Assembly: GCA_029259915.1 (NCBI GenBank)
Contig: JAJDED010000004.1
Coordinates: 1-64,000, forward strand
Reading direction: 5' to 3'
Source of the DNA: Planctomycetota bacterium
GTDB lineage: Bacteria > Planctomycetota > Planctomycetia > Pirellulales > Lacipirellulaceae
DNA length: 64,000 nucleotides
This document shows positions 6,718 to 15,611 of this stretch, piece by piece (positions within the stretch are counted from its first letter, which is position 1; each line of letters starts with the position of its first letter). The position numbers were made by a program, and so were the translations under genes. The notes under the pieces were generated by a model, which worked only from the letters and a program-made list of their open reading frames with translations, ran no database searches and had not been told where the DNA came from.

Positions 6718-9156
6718 TTAGGACTCCAAGTATTTGCTGACCTGGTCTGTTAGCCGAGTCAGGGCCGACGCTAGTTCGTCAATCACTTCAGTTACTTCGT
6801 CAAGTGATCCCGATGCGCTCGACTGCTCGACGCGATTGGCAATCACACATAACTCGCCTCCATCAACCGCACCAGCGAGTCCTTTCAAGCGATGTGCCGC
6901 CATTCGGACTTGCTCTTGCTCCTCCTCGTCCAATGCCGCGAGAATCTGATCCATTAGGTCTGGGCTCTCATCCAGGAAGAATTGCATCTGCTCATGGAGA
7001 AGCTCTTCATCTCCTTCAAGTCTTGCTAAGGCCGCTGAGAAGGGATGGTGAGCAAGCGCTATTGGAGCAGCAGCATGTTTGACCGAACGTTCACGCGCCA
7101 TTCCTAGGCTCTCGACCAAAGTATAGAGTTCGCGTGCGTCGATCGGTTTAGAAAGATAGGCGTCCATGCCGGCTCGAAGGCAACGTTCTCGGTCTCCTGG
7201 CATGGCATGGGCAGTTAATGCCACTAACGGCAAGTGTGGCCGACCTCCCTCTTCTTCCCGTCGAATTGATGCAGTAACTGAAAACCCATCCAGCTCTGGC
7301 ATCTGCACATCAAGAATCGCGAGGTCGAAATCGCTTGAACTATAGACCGCTATGGCTTCGCGGCCGTTCTCGACCATCGTCACGTGATGACCACGTTTTT
7401 CCAGCACACGGCGAGCCAGTGTCCGGTTCGCCTCATTATCGTCGGCAACCAACACCCGCAACATGCAGCTCGGTTGGTCCAACTGTTTCGCGTCAACGAG
7501 TTCGTCAGGCGTCGGAATCGACTTGATTTCGGTCGCATCTGCCTTCTTGAAAGGCAGGGTTACGTGAAAGGTAGAACCCTTCTCTTCCTGACTCTGCACC
7601 CATATCCGACCTCCCATCAGTTCAACGAGTCGGGCTGATATCGACAATCCAAGGCCCGTGCCGCCGTATTCCCGGGTGATGGAACTATCTGCTTGTGTGA
7701 AGGCGTCGAATATCCGTTGCAGCGTCTCCTTGCACATACCGATTCCCGTGTCGCTCACCGAAAGGTGGAGTGAAACATCCTCGTCGGATTCCCATTGGGG
7801 ATCTAGATTGACTACGATGCGCCCAAGGCTGGTAAATTTCACTGCATTGCTGACAAGATTGATAAGTATCTGGCGGAGCCTGATTGCGTCACCCACCACG
7901 TGTGTGGGCGTATCGGGCTGTATCTGACGAATGAATTCGAGACCCTTCACTTCGGCTTGTCGTGCGAGTGGCTTAAGTGTGCTTTCTATCAGCCGGGACA
8001 GATCGAAGGGCACCTCATCGACGGTTAACTTTCCTGCTTCGATCTTGGAGAGGTCCAGGATATCGTTGAGTAAACCCATCAAAGCTTGGGCCGAATCTTT
8101 TACGATGGAAAGGTACTCATTTTGCTCTGGAGTAAGTTCTGTGGCCAATGCCAAGTCGGTCATGCCTAACACCGCGTTCATCGGAGTACGGATTTCGTGA
8201 CTCATATTCGCAAGAAAACCACTTTTTGCGTCGCTAGCGGCTTCGGCACTCAATTTGGCCTGAGCCAGAGCATCCTCGGCCGCGTGCCGCGCGGTTATGT
8301 CCGTTCCGATGGACACCCAACGGGTAGCCACTCCTGCCTCATCAAACACGGGCGATAGGCCTAACAGCTCCCAGTACGTCTTCCCGTCCTTGCGGTAGCG
8401 AAGCAGGTCGCGACTGACCCCGTGACCGAGCTTCAGGGCCGACTGGATTTCTCTCTCAACGGCAGGATCAGACTGTGGGCCGGTCATCAACTTCGGGAAT
8501 AATTTCCCTTGGACTTCGTTCAACTCGTACCCAGTCATCCGGGAAAAGCTGTCGTTGACCCACTCAATCTGTCCAGCAGCGTCCATTACCACCACCGAGT
8601 TGTCCGTAGTACTTGCCACAAGGGCTAGAAGCTCATGGATTTGGGAATCTTTTGTCTCACTCGCCAATGAGTCTGAGGACGTCCGTACTTCTCGCAACCG
8701 GCGATGAGCTTCGACCAGCGCGCTCTCAGTTGTCCGAGTGGCAAGTACCGTCCCCCACTCAGCGATATCGTCAGGCCCCAAGGCAGGCAGATCCTCGGTT
8801 AGTTGTCTCCGCAGTGCAATGACAATCGCTTCCGGCTGGCTGTCGTCAATAGCCATCTCGTCAACCAACTCCCGAAGAGTGGATTCATCATTCGCGGCTA
8901 AGCAGTTGGCGGAACAATCTCCACGGATCAAGACTTCTACGAACTGACCCTTGTCGTCTTGTCGGAGAGAAAACTGCATGGTGCCCCGAAGAGGTCTGTC
9001 GAGATAGGCTGTGGCTGCCTTTGCAACAGCCTTTGCAAGGTCTTTGCGCGGCTTCGGCCTTAGTCCGGCGAGCGTCCCGAATAACCGTGTACGCTGGCCG
9101 GCCCACGAAATGTCTCTTTCGGTGGTGATCGAGAAATTCGCGATGGGTGTTTGCAT
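6718..9156 (-). CDS. Hybrid sensor histidine kinase with PAS, receiver and HPt domains
   Basis: An 812-residue cytoplasmic kinase without membrane segments. Order: an unrecognised N-terminal region (1-160), a PAS/PAC sensor (about 178-290), a HisKA dimerisation domain with His320 in MSHEIRTPMNAV, an HATPase with DTGIGM and GGTGLGLS (469-505), a receiver domain with Asp616 and Lys670, and an HPt domain with His755 (AAHRLKGLAG). All phosphorelay residues are present. The segment 30-85 resembles a worn RsbT-type ATPase fold, a weak inference. It begins 68 bases after csrA on the same strand, so both are probably transcribed from the sigma-54 promoter at 9615-9630. An HPt output needs a separate receiver; the NtrC-type regulator is the nearest. 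Confidence 0.9.
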   Translation of the reverse strand: MQTPIANFSITTERDISWAGQRTRLFGTLAGLRPKPRKDLAKAVAKAATAYLDRPLRGTMQFSLRQDDKGQFVEVLIRGDCSANCLAANDESTLRELVDEMAIDDSQPEAIVIALRRQLTEDLPALGPDDIAEWGTVLATRTTESALVEAHRRLREVRTSSDSLASETKDSQIHELLALVASTTDNSVVVMDAAGQIEWVNDSFSRMTGYELNEVQGKLFPKLMTGPQSDPAVEREIQSALKLGHGVSRDLLRYRKDGKTYWELLGLSPVFDEAGVATRWVSIGTDITARHAAEDALAQAKLSAEAASDAKSGFLANMSHEIRTPMNAVLGMTDLALATELTPEQNEYLSIVKDSAQALMGLLNDILDLSKIEAGKLTVDEVPFDLSRLIESTLKPLARQAEVKGLEFIRQIQPDTPTHVVGDAIRLRQILINLVSNAVKFTSLGRIVVNLDPQWESDEDVSLHLSVSDTGIGMCKETLQRIFDAFTQADSSITREYGGTGLGLSISARLVELMGGRIWVQSQEEKGSTFHVTLPFKKADATEIKSIPTPDELVDAKQLDQPSCMLRVLVADDNEANRTLARRVLEKRGHHVTMVENGREAIAVYSSSDFDLAILDVQMPELDGFSVTASIRREEEGGRPHLPLVALTAHAMPGDRERCLRAGMDAYLSKPIDARELYTLVESLGMARERSVKHAAAPIALAHHPFSAALARLEGDEELLHEQMQFFLDESPDLMDQILAALDEEEQEQVRMAAHRLKGLAGAVDGGELCVIANRVEQSSASGSLDEVTEVIDELASALTRLTDQVSKYLES

Positions 9157-9224
9157 GACTTCTAAGTCTGTGCGGGCGTTAGCTGTGATAAGTTATCGAG
9201 GGAGAACAAGCACACGATCAACTC

Positions 9225-9464
9225 TCAGCGAGGTACTTTCCTCTCACGACCTCGTACTCCTGCGTTTCCCGGAATTCTTGGCTTCACATGAACAGAAGCC
9301 TCCGTATTCCGCTTGCGTTCCCGTATTTCCGATCGGTCAACATCGACGTCCCGGGGCGCGTCGATTAACAACTTAACGTGTCTACCTGAGATGCGTGCGA
9401 CCTGCACCGTAATACCGTCCCCAATTTGAATCGATTCTCCAGCCTTCCGTGAAAGGACCAACAT
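9225..9464 (-). CDS. csrA: Carbon storage regulator CsrA
   Basis: RNA-binding translational regulator that recognises GGA in hairpin loops of mRNA leaders. The 79-residue product begins MLVLSRKAGESIQIGDGI and continues with ISGRHVKLLIDAP and VDVDRSEI, matching the CsrA fold; the RNA-binding Arg near the start (Arg6) and the later conserved Arg (DRSEI) are present. The tail is about 20 residues longer than in E. coli CsrA. The start at 9464 is set by AAAGGAG directly upstream and by the family start MLxL; a longer frame reaching 9587 is not used. A sigma-54 promoter lies about 150 bases upstream. Confidence 0.92.
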   Translation of the reverse strand: MLVLSRKAGESIQIGDGITVQVARISGRHVKLLIDAPRDVDVDRSEIRERKRNTEASVHVKPRIPGNAGVRGRERKVPR

Positions 9465-9932
9465 TTCATACTCCTTTATACCAAGTCGGTTTGTCGGCGT
9501 GACGCCAAAAAACGCCGCGAGGGCAACCAACCGCGACGATCGGAACGTCGCGGAAGGTTTGCGGCCTGAGACCAAGCTAGACTGCACCTAGAACCCTCGC
9601 GACGGATAGCTAAGAGCAGTTTCCGTGCCGCAATTTCATGATTGCAATAACCCTAGACACTCCGACGCTTCTTGCGGCGGATCGCTGCGCCGCTTCTTCA
9701 AGCCGTGGCTAATCTCTGCCCTCCGTGGACAACCATTGCCCGCTTTGCAGTTTCCCACGGACTTCGCGGTGGACGGCGTACAAAGGTGGCTCAGGCACTC
9801 ATAGGCCATTGAGGCCATACAGATCTAGTGAATCGTGATTGGTCAAAGGTAGAGCGCGTGTTCGATACATTCCCATGTTCACTCAGCAATGCTGAAGTCG
9901 GAGCAGACGGAAACGATTTTTAGTACCCAAAA
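9465..9932. other. Intergenic region without a convincing gene
   Basis: About 470 bases between csrA and the large mechanosensitive channel gene. It contains the csrA leader and the sigma-54 site at 9615-9630. Possible short reading frames have no ribosome site and no family resemblance. I see no tRNA or repeat. Confidence 0.5.
9615..9630 (-). promoter_or_regulatory. Sigma-54 promoter of csrA and the hybrid kinase
   Basis: The minus strand reads CGGCACGGAAACTGCT: GGCACG at -24, CTGCT at -12, GG-N10-GC spacing. Transcription would start near 9604, leaving a leader of about 140 bases before the csrA ATG. Confidence 0.6.
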
Positions 9933-12900
9933 TCAGGCGGCTGCGTTTTGTGAATCGGGCGACTCAGCAACCGTGGGTCCTGTCAAAATCCCGCCAGAGG
10001 GCACTGGCACCGATTTGACGTGCAAGTCGCACTGGGGGAAGGCAATTTCGACCTTGTGGTGGCGGAACAAGTCGTCAATTGCCAGGTGTAGATCGTGTCT
10101 GAGACGACGATACGTTGTCAGGTCCGAGACGAAAAGCCGAAGCTCAAAGTTAAGGCTGCTGTCACCGAACTCGTTGAAGACGACCGCGGGTCCTGGCTCG
10201 TGAAGGACGTTTACATTCTCTTCGGCTACTTGATAGAGCAGTTTCGTAACCAATCTAGTATTGCTCCCATACGCCACTCCGACGGCAACCACGAGCCTAA
10301 GGTTTGCGTCCGTTAGAGTCCAGTTCACCAGATTTCCAGTGACAAACTCCTTGTTGGGAACGACCAACTCTTTATTGTCCCAGTCAACGATCGTGGTGGC
10401 ACGGATGCGAATTTTAGTGATGGTACCGGTGATCGTTCCAATGGTGACTGTGTCGCCAACGCGGGCTGGGCGTTCGAAAAGCAAAATGATACCGGAGACA
10501 AAATTGGCGAAAATCTCCTGAAGACCGAAGCCAAGACCTACTGTCATCGCTGCGACAAGCCACTGCACGCTCTGCCATCCGACGCCCAGTTCTCGCATAC
10601 CAAGAACGACGCCCACAACCATGATCGTGTAACGCGTTACTGAACTCGCCGCATAACGAGCTCCTGCATCGAGAGGGAGTTTCTGTAGCACGGCGATCTC
10701 TAATAAGCCGGGTAGGTTGCGTCCCGCGAACCAAGTGAACGCGAAAATGCCCACAGCCATGACCAAATCCGTAAGCGTCACAAACGTCAGTCTAGCGTCC
10801 GGGTCGACTGAGGCTAAAGCACTTGGCCATAGCTCTACGTGACCAAAGAACCCTAGGGCGGGCAACAAGTCTCCCCAGACGAGCCACAAGGAGGTCATGA
10901 AAGCAAGCCCTGTACCTACGCCGACTAACTTTCGAGCCTGTTGATTGATGTCGCTGAGACTTACATGAGGCTCGGGATCTACAACCGGGTTCTCTGCCGA
11001 CGCCTGGTCCTGAGCCTCTAGCAAAGCCTTCCGCTTTTCACGTGCCAATTGCATTGCCACCCGCCGATAAGCCAAAAGCAGCCAGCGCATCAATAGCGAA
11101 CGCAATGCAAGGCAGGCAAAAACGAACACGCACGAGACAAAGACGCGCCGGGTAAGCTGCATTGCCGTGTAATGATAACCTGCTACTGAGGCCGCAATCA
11201 GCAACAGGGCGGCAAAAACTGCAATTGGCGCCAGTGCATGCCCCCAACGGGCTCCCAATGATATTGAGGCTTTCGAGGCTAAAGCAGTACCAAATGCACT
11301 CGTTCGACGAAAGAGTCGGAAACATATGACTCCGGTCACCAACAGAGCAACAATCAGCGACAGCCGACCTACGGTATTGATACTCGAATTGCTACCCCCG
11401 ACCTCTACGCCAACTGCCAAAGCCAACAATGGCAGTACGAGGAACTGAATAGGGCGAGCTGCCCGACGAATGGTCGACAGCCCTCTTTCGTCCCAGCCGA
11501 AATGACTGGTTCCTAATCCGCCCGTTCGCGATGCATGGCGGACGAGATTCAGCATCGCGTAAGCTGCTGCAAACAGCACTACCGCCCAGCCTAAACTGCA
11601 GGACAAGCCACCGTTTGCTTGGCACAGCCGCCAGCCAATAAAACCGCTGATAAATGGAATCGGCACGGCCAAGAAAAACGTCGCCATTGAGGCGTCAAGC
11701 GTGGGGCGAAACGAGGTAGCAGTCGGCCTCACAGCAGTTTCGCCGCTAGAACGGAGCAGGGCACGGGCCTTTCGCCGGCCGAACACGAGCGCAAGAACCA
11801 CAGTTGCCCATGTCACCCACAACATCGGCCGCTGACAAGCATCGAGAACCAGATTTTCCGATAAACCTTTGCCAAGACTGGCGATGGTTGCAGCATCACT
11901 CTTGAGACTCTTCAAGGAGCCCAAATCGTCAAGGGACAGGATTGGCGCGCTGCGGACCCATAAGACCTTCTCTGCGATGAAAGACGATAGGTGTTCTGTC
12001 GTGGTAACAATTTCCGACTCGGCGGCATCCAGTTCTTCCAATTGACTAAGGCAATCGTTCGCGTTACTGATCAATTCAGCCAGAATGTCGGCTCTTGCTT
12101 CAAAAACACGCCTTAGTTCGGTGACTGTTTCTTCCTGGATCGACTCATTGGAAGCTGCGTCAACCTCCAGCGAAGCCAATTGTGCCGCAGGGTCGACGTG
12201 CAATGTCTCCCGGCGTGCCGACTCCCATTCATAGATGTCTAGACCAAACTGTGAAATCTCCACAGGACGCGTACAAAGTCGATCTCGGAAAGGCTCGAGA
12301 TTCGGCAACTGGTCTTGCTGCGTTCGCAGTAAGGCACCGATTGCTGGTGAGTTCTTTGCTGCTTCGGCACGCTTGGTCACATCGGTGAGTCGATTCTTAA
12401 TCGTTTGCCCGATCTCTCGTGCTTCCACAAGTAACCCTTGCACTTGCTGCATTCTGCTTACAAGGACGTGATTCTTTTCAGCGAGTTCCGCGTTCTTTGC
12501 AGCGGCCTCCTTGACCGCCGGATGAGCGTTCACCGCCGCGCGCCTCGCCTCTTGCGCCTGATGCTCAGCCTCCCGGCGCTGCGCGTCAGCAACAGCCGCT
12601 TTGAGTATCTTATGCTCCTCACTTGCTCGTTGAAGTTGTTTTTCAACTGCATCCCGACGTGCGAGCCACAAGCGAGACGTCGCCTCATAAGTTCTGTTCT
12701 CTTGTTCAAGCGATCGCAACTCCTTCGCGAACGCTTCACTACGGGCAGTCCGGTAGAGTTGTTTGGCCTCGCTTAAGAGTGGAAAGTCACTCGTCACCGT
12801 TTCCTTGAGGGCTTCATCTGCTTTGTTCAGTTCTTCGCGACATTTTGCGAGCAGTTCTGGCAATACCTGGCGACGACTCGCCCGCCGCTCGATTTCTGCG

Positions 12901-13385
12901 GCAATCTGTTGCCCTTTTTCGCGGGTGGTGCTGACATGCTGGTCTGCAGTGGAAAGCAGGCTGCGCAGTTGGTCGCCGCTCAATCCGGTGGTTGATGCTT
13001 GTTCCACTTCAGCCTGTGGCAGAGTGCGTTGCAACGAATCCAGATCACGTGCAAAGTTGGCCACCTCTTTTTCTAGGGTGCCCGTGAAGGCTGCGAATCT
13101 GTAGGCGTCATCGAGCTTGAATGTTGCTTTGTCGCACAGCTTGATGATCTCTGCTTGCGTGGCAATTTGAAGATTGTCGGCGTCGGTCGCCTGCTGCCTC
13201 ACCTTTTCTACTGCCCTTGCTATCTGGTCGCTCCCGGCCTGGTTTTCCGTTGCTGCGGGAGTACTAGTAGCTTGCGAGAGCCGGTCGGTTGTAGCCTTCT
13301 CGGGAGTTGCTTGCCGAGCGAAGGTACAGCGGTGAATACACAGCGAAGTAAGCAAACAAAACAACAAAAATCTGCAATGCTTCAT
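9933..13385 (-). CDS. Large mechanosensitive channel, MscK/KefA type
   Basis: Inner-membrane channel that opens under membrane tension to release solutes in hypo-osmotic shock. The 1150-residue product has a signal peptide (1-23), a long periplasmic coiled-coil region (about 60-510, rich in Glu, Arg, Ala), many membrane helices from about residue 520, and a C-terminal MscS core (about 930-1130) with the pore-helix and beta-domain sequence GLGFGLQEIFANFVSG and FERPARVGDTVTIGTITGT. Size and layout match MscK of E. coli (1120). It is monocistronic and faces away from a second MscS-like gene at 14042. Confidence 0.9.
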   Translation of the reverse strand: MKHCRFLLFCLLTSLCIHRCTFARQATPEKATTDRLSQATSTPAATENQAGSDQIARAVEKVRQQATDADNLQIATQAEIIKLCDKATFKLDDAYRFAAFTGTLEKEVANFARDLDSLQRTLPQAEVEQASTTGLSGDQLRSLLSTADQHVSTTREKGQQIAAEIERRASRRQVLPELLAKCREELNKADEALKETVTSDFPLLSEAKQLYRTARSEAFAKELRSLEQENRTYEATSRLWLARRDAVEKQLQRASEEHKILKAAVADAQRREAEHQAQEARRAAVNAHPAVKEAAAKNAELAEKNHVLVSRMQQVQGLLVEAREIGQTIKNRLTDVTKRAEAAKNSPAIGALLRTQQDQLPNLEPFRDRLCTRPVEISQFGLDIYEWESARRETLHVDPAAQLASLEVDAASNESIQEETVTELRRVFEARADILAELISNANDCLSQLEELDAAESEIVTTTEHLSSFIAEKVLWVRSAPILSLDDLGSLKSLKSDAATIASLGKGLSENLVLDACQRPMLWVTWATVVLALVFGRRKARALLRSSGETAVRPTATSFRPTLDASMATFFLAVPIPFISGFIGWRLCQANGGLSCSLGWAVVLFAAAYAMLNLVRHASRTGGLGTSHFGWDERGLSTIRRAARPIQFLVLPLLALAVGVEVGGSNSSINTVGRLSLIVALLVTGVICFRLFRRTSAFGTALASKASISLGARWGHALAPIAVFAALLLIAASVAGYHYTAMQLTRRVFVSCVFVFACLALRSLLMRWLLLAYRRVAMQLAREKRKALLEAQDQASAENPVVDPEPHVSLSDINQQARKLVGVGTGLAFMTSLWLVWGDLLPALGFFGHVELWPSALASVDPDARLTFVTLTDLVMAVGIFAFTWFAGRNLPGLLEIAVLQKLPLDAGARYAASSVTRYTIMVVGVVLGMRELGVGWQSVQWLVAAMTVGLGFGLQEIFANFVSGIILLFERPARVGDTVTIGTITGTITKIRIRATTIVDWDNKELVVPNKEFVTGNLVNWTLTDANLRLVVAVGVAYGSNTRLVTKLLYQVAEENVNVLHEPGPAVVFNEFGDSSLNFELRLFVSDLTTYRRLRHDLHLAIDDLFRHHKVEIAFPQCDLHVKSVPVPSGGILTGPTVAESPDSQNAAA

Positions 13386-13791
13386 CTAACTCCAGCCTTT
13401 CGAAACTGCTAGCAGCCGTCCTCTATAGATGGTTTGCAACTGTATGAACAATCTACAGTCTGGCTCCGAAAACGGGCGATCGGGGAGAGTAGCAAACCGC
13501 CACCTCTGAAGGAATGGCAGGATTGTGCTAGCTAGCGTCATCATGAAACGAACTCATCGAGGCTGCACGACCTCATCCTCACGATCGTGTGAAATATTGG
13601 CGTCACAGCTAACGATCGTGTCAGTTATCCTGTTTCCAAAAGAAAGCAATGAATGTTTGCTCCAAATAATTTCCCAGCGAGCCCGCAATTGATTCCGGGC
13701 AGAATTAATCCAAGAATTACATGCAACTCACGGATGATGAATTAGTTGCGCGTTGCCAACACGAACTGCCGTATCGGATAGGAGAACCGCC
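13386..13791. other. Divergent intergenic region with repeated palindrome
   Basis: About 400 bases between two divergently transcribed channel loci. It contains two copies of ACGATCGTGT (13581-13590 and 13612-13621), 31 bases apart, with the first inside a perfect 10-bp palindrome CACGATCGTG. No gene is seen. A TGGCAGGATTGTGCT sequence near 13545 resembles a sigma-54 site but has N9 spacing. Confidence 0.45.
13581..13621. promoter_or_regulatory. Putative operator, paired ACGATCGT palindromes
   Basis: ACGATCGTGT occurs at 13581-13590 and again at 13612-13621. The core is self-complementary and the two copies are 31 bases apart, close to three helical turns, the pattern expected for two dimers of a regulator on one face of the DNA. 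The regulator is unknown. Confidence 0.35.
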
Positions 13792-14013
13792 ATGAGCGAA
13801 TCGAGCGCACAACAGGTACAAACTTCACAACAGCGGATACGACAGATCGTCCGACGCGCGCGGCGAGAAGTTGGAGTCCGCGATCTGCTGACGTTTTGTC
13901 TCGCTCGCATTTGGACGGTGCTCTTGATCTTGGGAGCCGTGAGCTCAGCTTGGTCTGCCTCCATAGGCAACCAAACCCGTTCGCCCGACGCCGGAATAGA
14001 ATCCCTTGGCTAG
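13792..14013 (+). CDS. Small single-span membrane protein
   Basis: A 73-residue protein: a charged, basic N-terminal half (QQRIRQIVRRARREVGVRD) and one hydrophobic span (about 36-55, IWTVLLILGAVSSAW). The ATG at 13792 has GGATAGGAG upstream and is preferred to an earlier one at 13753. It ends 28 bases before the MscS-like gene and is probably in its operon. No family recognised; it may be an accessory subunit of the channel, which is only inference from position. Confidence 0.5.
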   Translation: MSESSAQQVQTSQQRIRQIVRRARREVGVRDLLTFCLARIWTVLLILGAVSSAWSASIGNQTRSPDAGIESLG

Positions 14014-14041
14014 GTGGCGAATTAAATGAAAGGAACATGTC

Positions 14042-14923
14042 ATGTATTTGCTCGCACAAGTGGACACAGTAAAAGAGGGCGCCGTTCGCGTGACCGAGTG
14101 GTCCACTCACCTGAAAGACTCTGTCGTACAGTCGGTATCCGAACTGGCTTCGACGGTTGCCTCTTTCATTCCGAGCCTCGTTGGTGCGTTGGCTATTCTG
14201 ATCCTTGGTTACATTGTCTCCAAGTTTCTCCAACGTATGGCCAGCGGGCTTCTCAAGAAGCTGCATTTTGACACTGCCAGCGAGAAAGCCGGTCTAGGCG
14301 AATCGCTCAGCAGCGTTGGTGTTAAGCTAACCCCCTCGGAAATGGTCGCTAAACTCGTATTCTGGCTGTTCATGTTAACGACATTGATCTCAGCCGCTGA
14401 CGCATTGGGGCTGGAAAACGTCTCGCAAACAATCGATTCGTTTGTGGCATATCTGCCCAACGTGATTGGTGCGGCATTGATCGTCGTGATTGGCCTGATG
14501 TTGGCGGGTTTCGTCCGCAAGGTTGTGGAAGGTGCCGCCGAACGAATCGGGCTTGAATACGCCAAGCCAGTGGCAAAGCTAGTTTACGGCATCCTGGTAG
14601 TGCTTGTTGGCACGTTGGCTATCGGTCAGCTGCAGATTGAAACCGCACTGCTAAATCGAGTGATCGAAATCGTGCTCATCGCAATTGGCGCAGCATTGGC
14701 GATTTCGCTAGGCTTTGGCACCCGTGAGACGGCACGCAACGTAGTCGCCGGCGTCTACGCCCGCGAGTCCTTCCAATCAGGCGCTAAACTCGTCATTGGA
14801 GAGGACCGTGGCACGCTGGACCACGTTGGGGCCGTGAACACGAAGTTCAAGGCGGCAGATGGTGGAACACTCTATATTCCCAATGGCCAGCTTCTTGAGA
14901 TGACGGTTAAGGAAGAGGCGTAA
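14042..14923 (+). CDS. Small MscS-like mechanosensitive channel with TM-helix repeats
   Basis: A 293-residue inner-membrane protein with about four hydrophobic segments separated by basic loops. Glycine/alanine-rich helices such as SLVGALAILILGYIVSKFLQ and NVIGAALIVVIGLMLAGFV are the conserved TM-helix repeat of the cyanobacterial and planctomycete MscS-related family. The C-terminal stretch GAVNTKFKAADGGTLYIPNG resembles the MscS beta domain. It is shorter than classical channels with a cytoplasmic cage, and likely a tension-gated solute channel. GAAAGGAAC lies before the ATG. A strong terminator follows. Confidence 0.8.
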   Translation: MYLLAQVDTVKEGAVRVTEWSTHLKDSVVQSVSELASTVASFIPSLVGALAILILGYIVSKFLQRMASGLLKKLHFDTASEKAGLGESLSSVGVKLTPSEMVAKLVFWLFMLTTLISAADALGLENVSQTIDSFVAYLPNVIGAALIVVIGLMLAGFVRKVVEGAAERIGLEYAKPVAKLVYGILVVLVGTLAIGQLQIETALLNRVIEIVLIAIGAALAISLGFGTRETARNVVAGVYARESFQSGAKLVIGEDRGTLDHVGAVNTKFKAADGGTLYIPNGQLLEMTVKEEA

Positions 14924-14955
14924 CACCAAGATTGCTTAAACGTTGTTACTAAATA

Positions 14956-14996
14956 GGCAACGCCGGATCCACATGGTCCGGCGTTGCCGTTTTTTC
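14956..14996 (+). terminator. Rho-independent terminator after the MscS-like gene
   Basis: GGCAACGCCGGA (14956-14967) pairs perfectly with TCCGGCGTTGCC (14977-14988) over 12 bp with a 9-base loop, followed by a run of T from 14990. It lies 33 bases after the stop codon. Confidence 0.9.
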
Positions 14997-15000
14997 TTGC

Positions 15001-15186
15001 TCATTCTCCGCCTGTCTCTGCTACTTCACTAAGGTGTGGATGCTTTGCCGCGTCCGTTGCTTCACCATTGCTTGGAGCACTGGTTAGCCACCCTCGTCGC
15101 CAAAAGAAGCCGATCAGACTTCCAGCAACACCTAGCATCAGCGTCAGCGGATAGCTGTGGCGCACGGAGATAACTTCGGAAATCAA
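15001..15186 (-). CDS. Possible small membrane protein
   Basis: A 61-residue reading frame with one hydrophobic span (SYPLTLMLGVAGSLIGFFW) and an acidic tail. It would need a TTG start and I see no clear ribosome site, so it may be a chance frame. It ends next to the terminator at 14956-14996. Confidence 0.22.
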   Translation of the reverse strand: MISEVISVRHSYPLTLMLGVAGSLIGFFWRRGWLTSAPSNGEATDAAKHPHLSEVAETGGE

Positions 15187-15251
15187 TAGTAGATTTGCGA
15201 AGTAACGGTCGTACTGTCCAACACGGTTAGAAGAATTCTAAGGACAAAAGA

Positions 15252-15322
15252 TGTCTGCAAGAACAGCATACTGTCTGCAATATGTCTGCAAGAACTACGA
15301 TTTGTCTGCATTTTGTCTGCAA
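15252..15322. repeat. Cluster of five TGTCTGCA direct repeats
   Basis: TGTCTGCA occurs at 15252, 15272, 15283, 15303 and 15314 (first base of each), all in the same orientation, two of them extended to TGTCTGCAAGAAC. Spacings alternate 20, 11, 20, 11 bases. They lie about 100 bases from the tRNA-Pro gene. An array of binding sites or a remnant of an integration site are both possible. Confidence 0.7.
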
Positions 15323-15417
15323 ACAAGTGGTAACTTATGGTGTCTAGTGAGTACAGGTAGTTTTCCGAAATCAGTAGTTTTATACCCTAAATACTTACAC
15401 TAAAACAGGTTACATAG

Positions 15418-15491
15418 TCGGGCCGACAGGATTCGAACCTGCGACCTTTTGACCCCCAGTCAAACGCGCTACCAGACTGCGCCACGGCCCG
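15418..15491 (-). tRNA. tRNA-Pro (GGG)
   Basis: A complete cloverleaf on the minus strand: acceptor CGGGCCG/CGGCCCG with discriminator A, D-arm stem GCGC, anticodon stem TTTGA/TCAAA with loop CTGGGGG (anticodon GGG), and the T-loop TTCGAAT. No CCA is encoded. It lies 46 bases from tRNA-Arg on the same strand. Confidence 0.95.
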
Positions 15492-15537
15492 AACTTGTGC
15501 GAGCAGACAATGTCCCAAAAAACAATTGTCACTCAAG

Positions 15538-15611
15538 TACACCCGGCTGGATTCGAACCAGCAACCACCGGTTTCGTAGACCGGTACTCTATCCAGTTGA
15601 GCTACGGGTGC
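15538..15611 (-). tRNA. tRNA-Arg (ACG)
   Basis: A complete cloverleaf on the minus strand: acceptor GCACCCG/CGGGTGT (one G-U pair), anticodon stem CCGGT/ACCGG with loop CTACGAA, anticodon ACG (read as ICG), T-loop TTCGAAT. Read upstream of tRNA-Pro; the two are probably one transcript behind the RND efflux operon. Confidence 0.95.

Noticed and set aside
13545-13560. TGGCAGGATTGTGCT as a sixth sigma-54 site
   Set aside because: The distance between GG and GC is N9, while functional sites require N10 almost strictly.
15252-15322. CRISPR array
   Set aside because: Repeats are only 8-13 bases, spacers are 3-12 bases, and no cas gene is present.
15418-15611. Integrated element bounded by tRNA-derived repeats
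   Set aside because: No integrase gene and no duplicate of either tRNA 3' end was found nearby.
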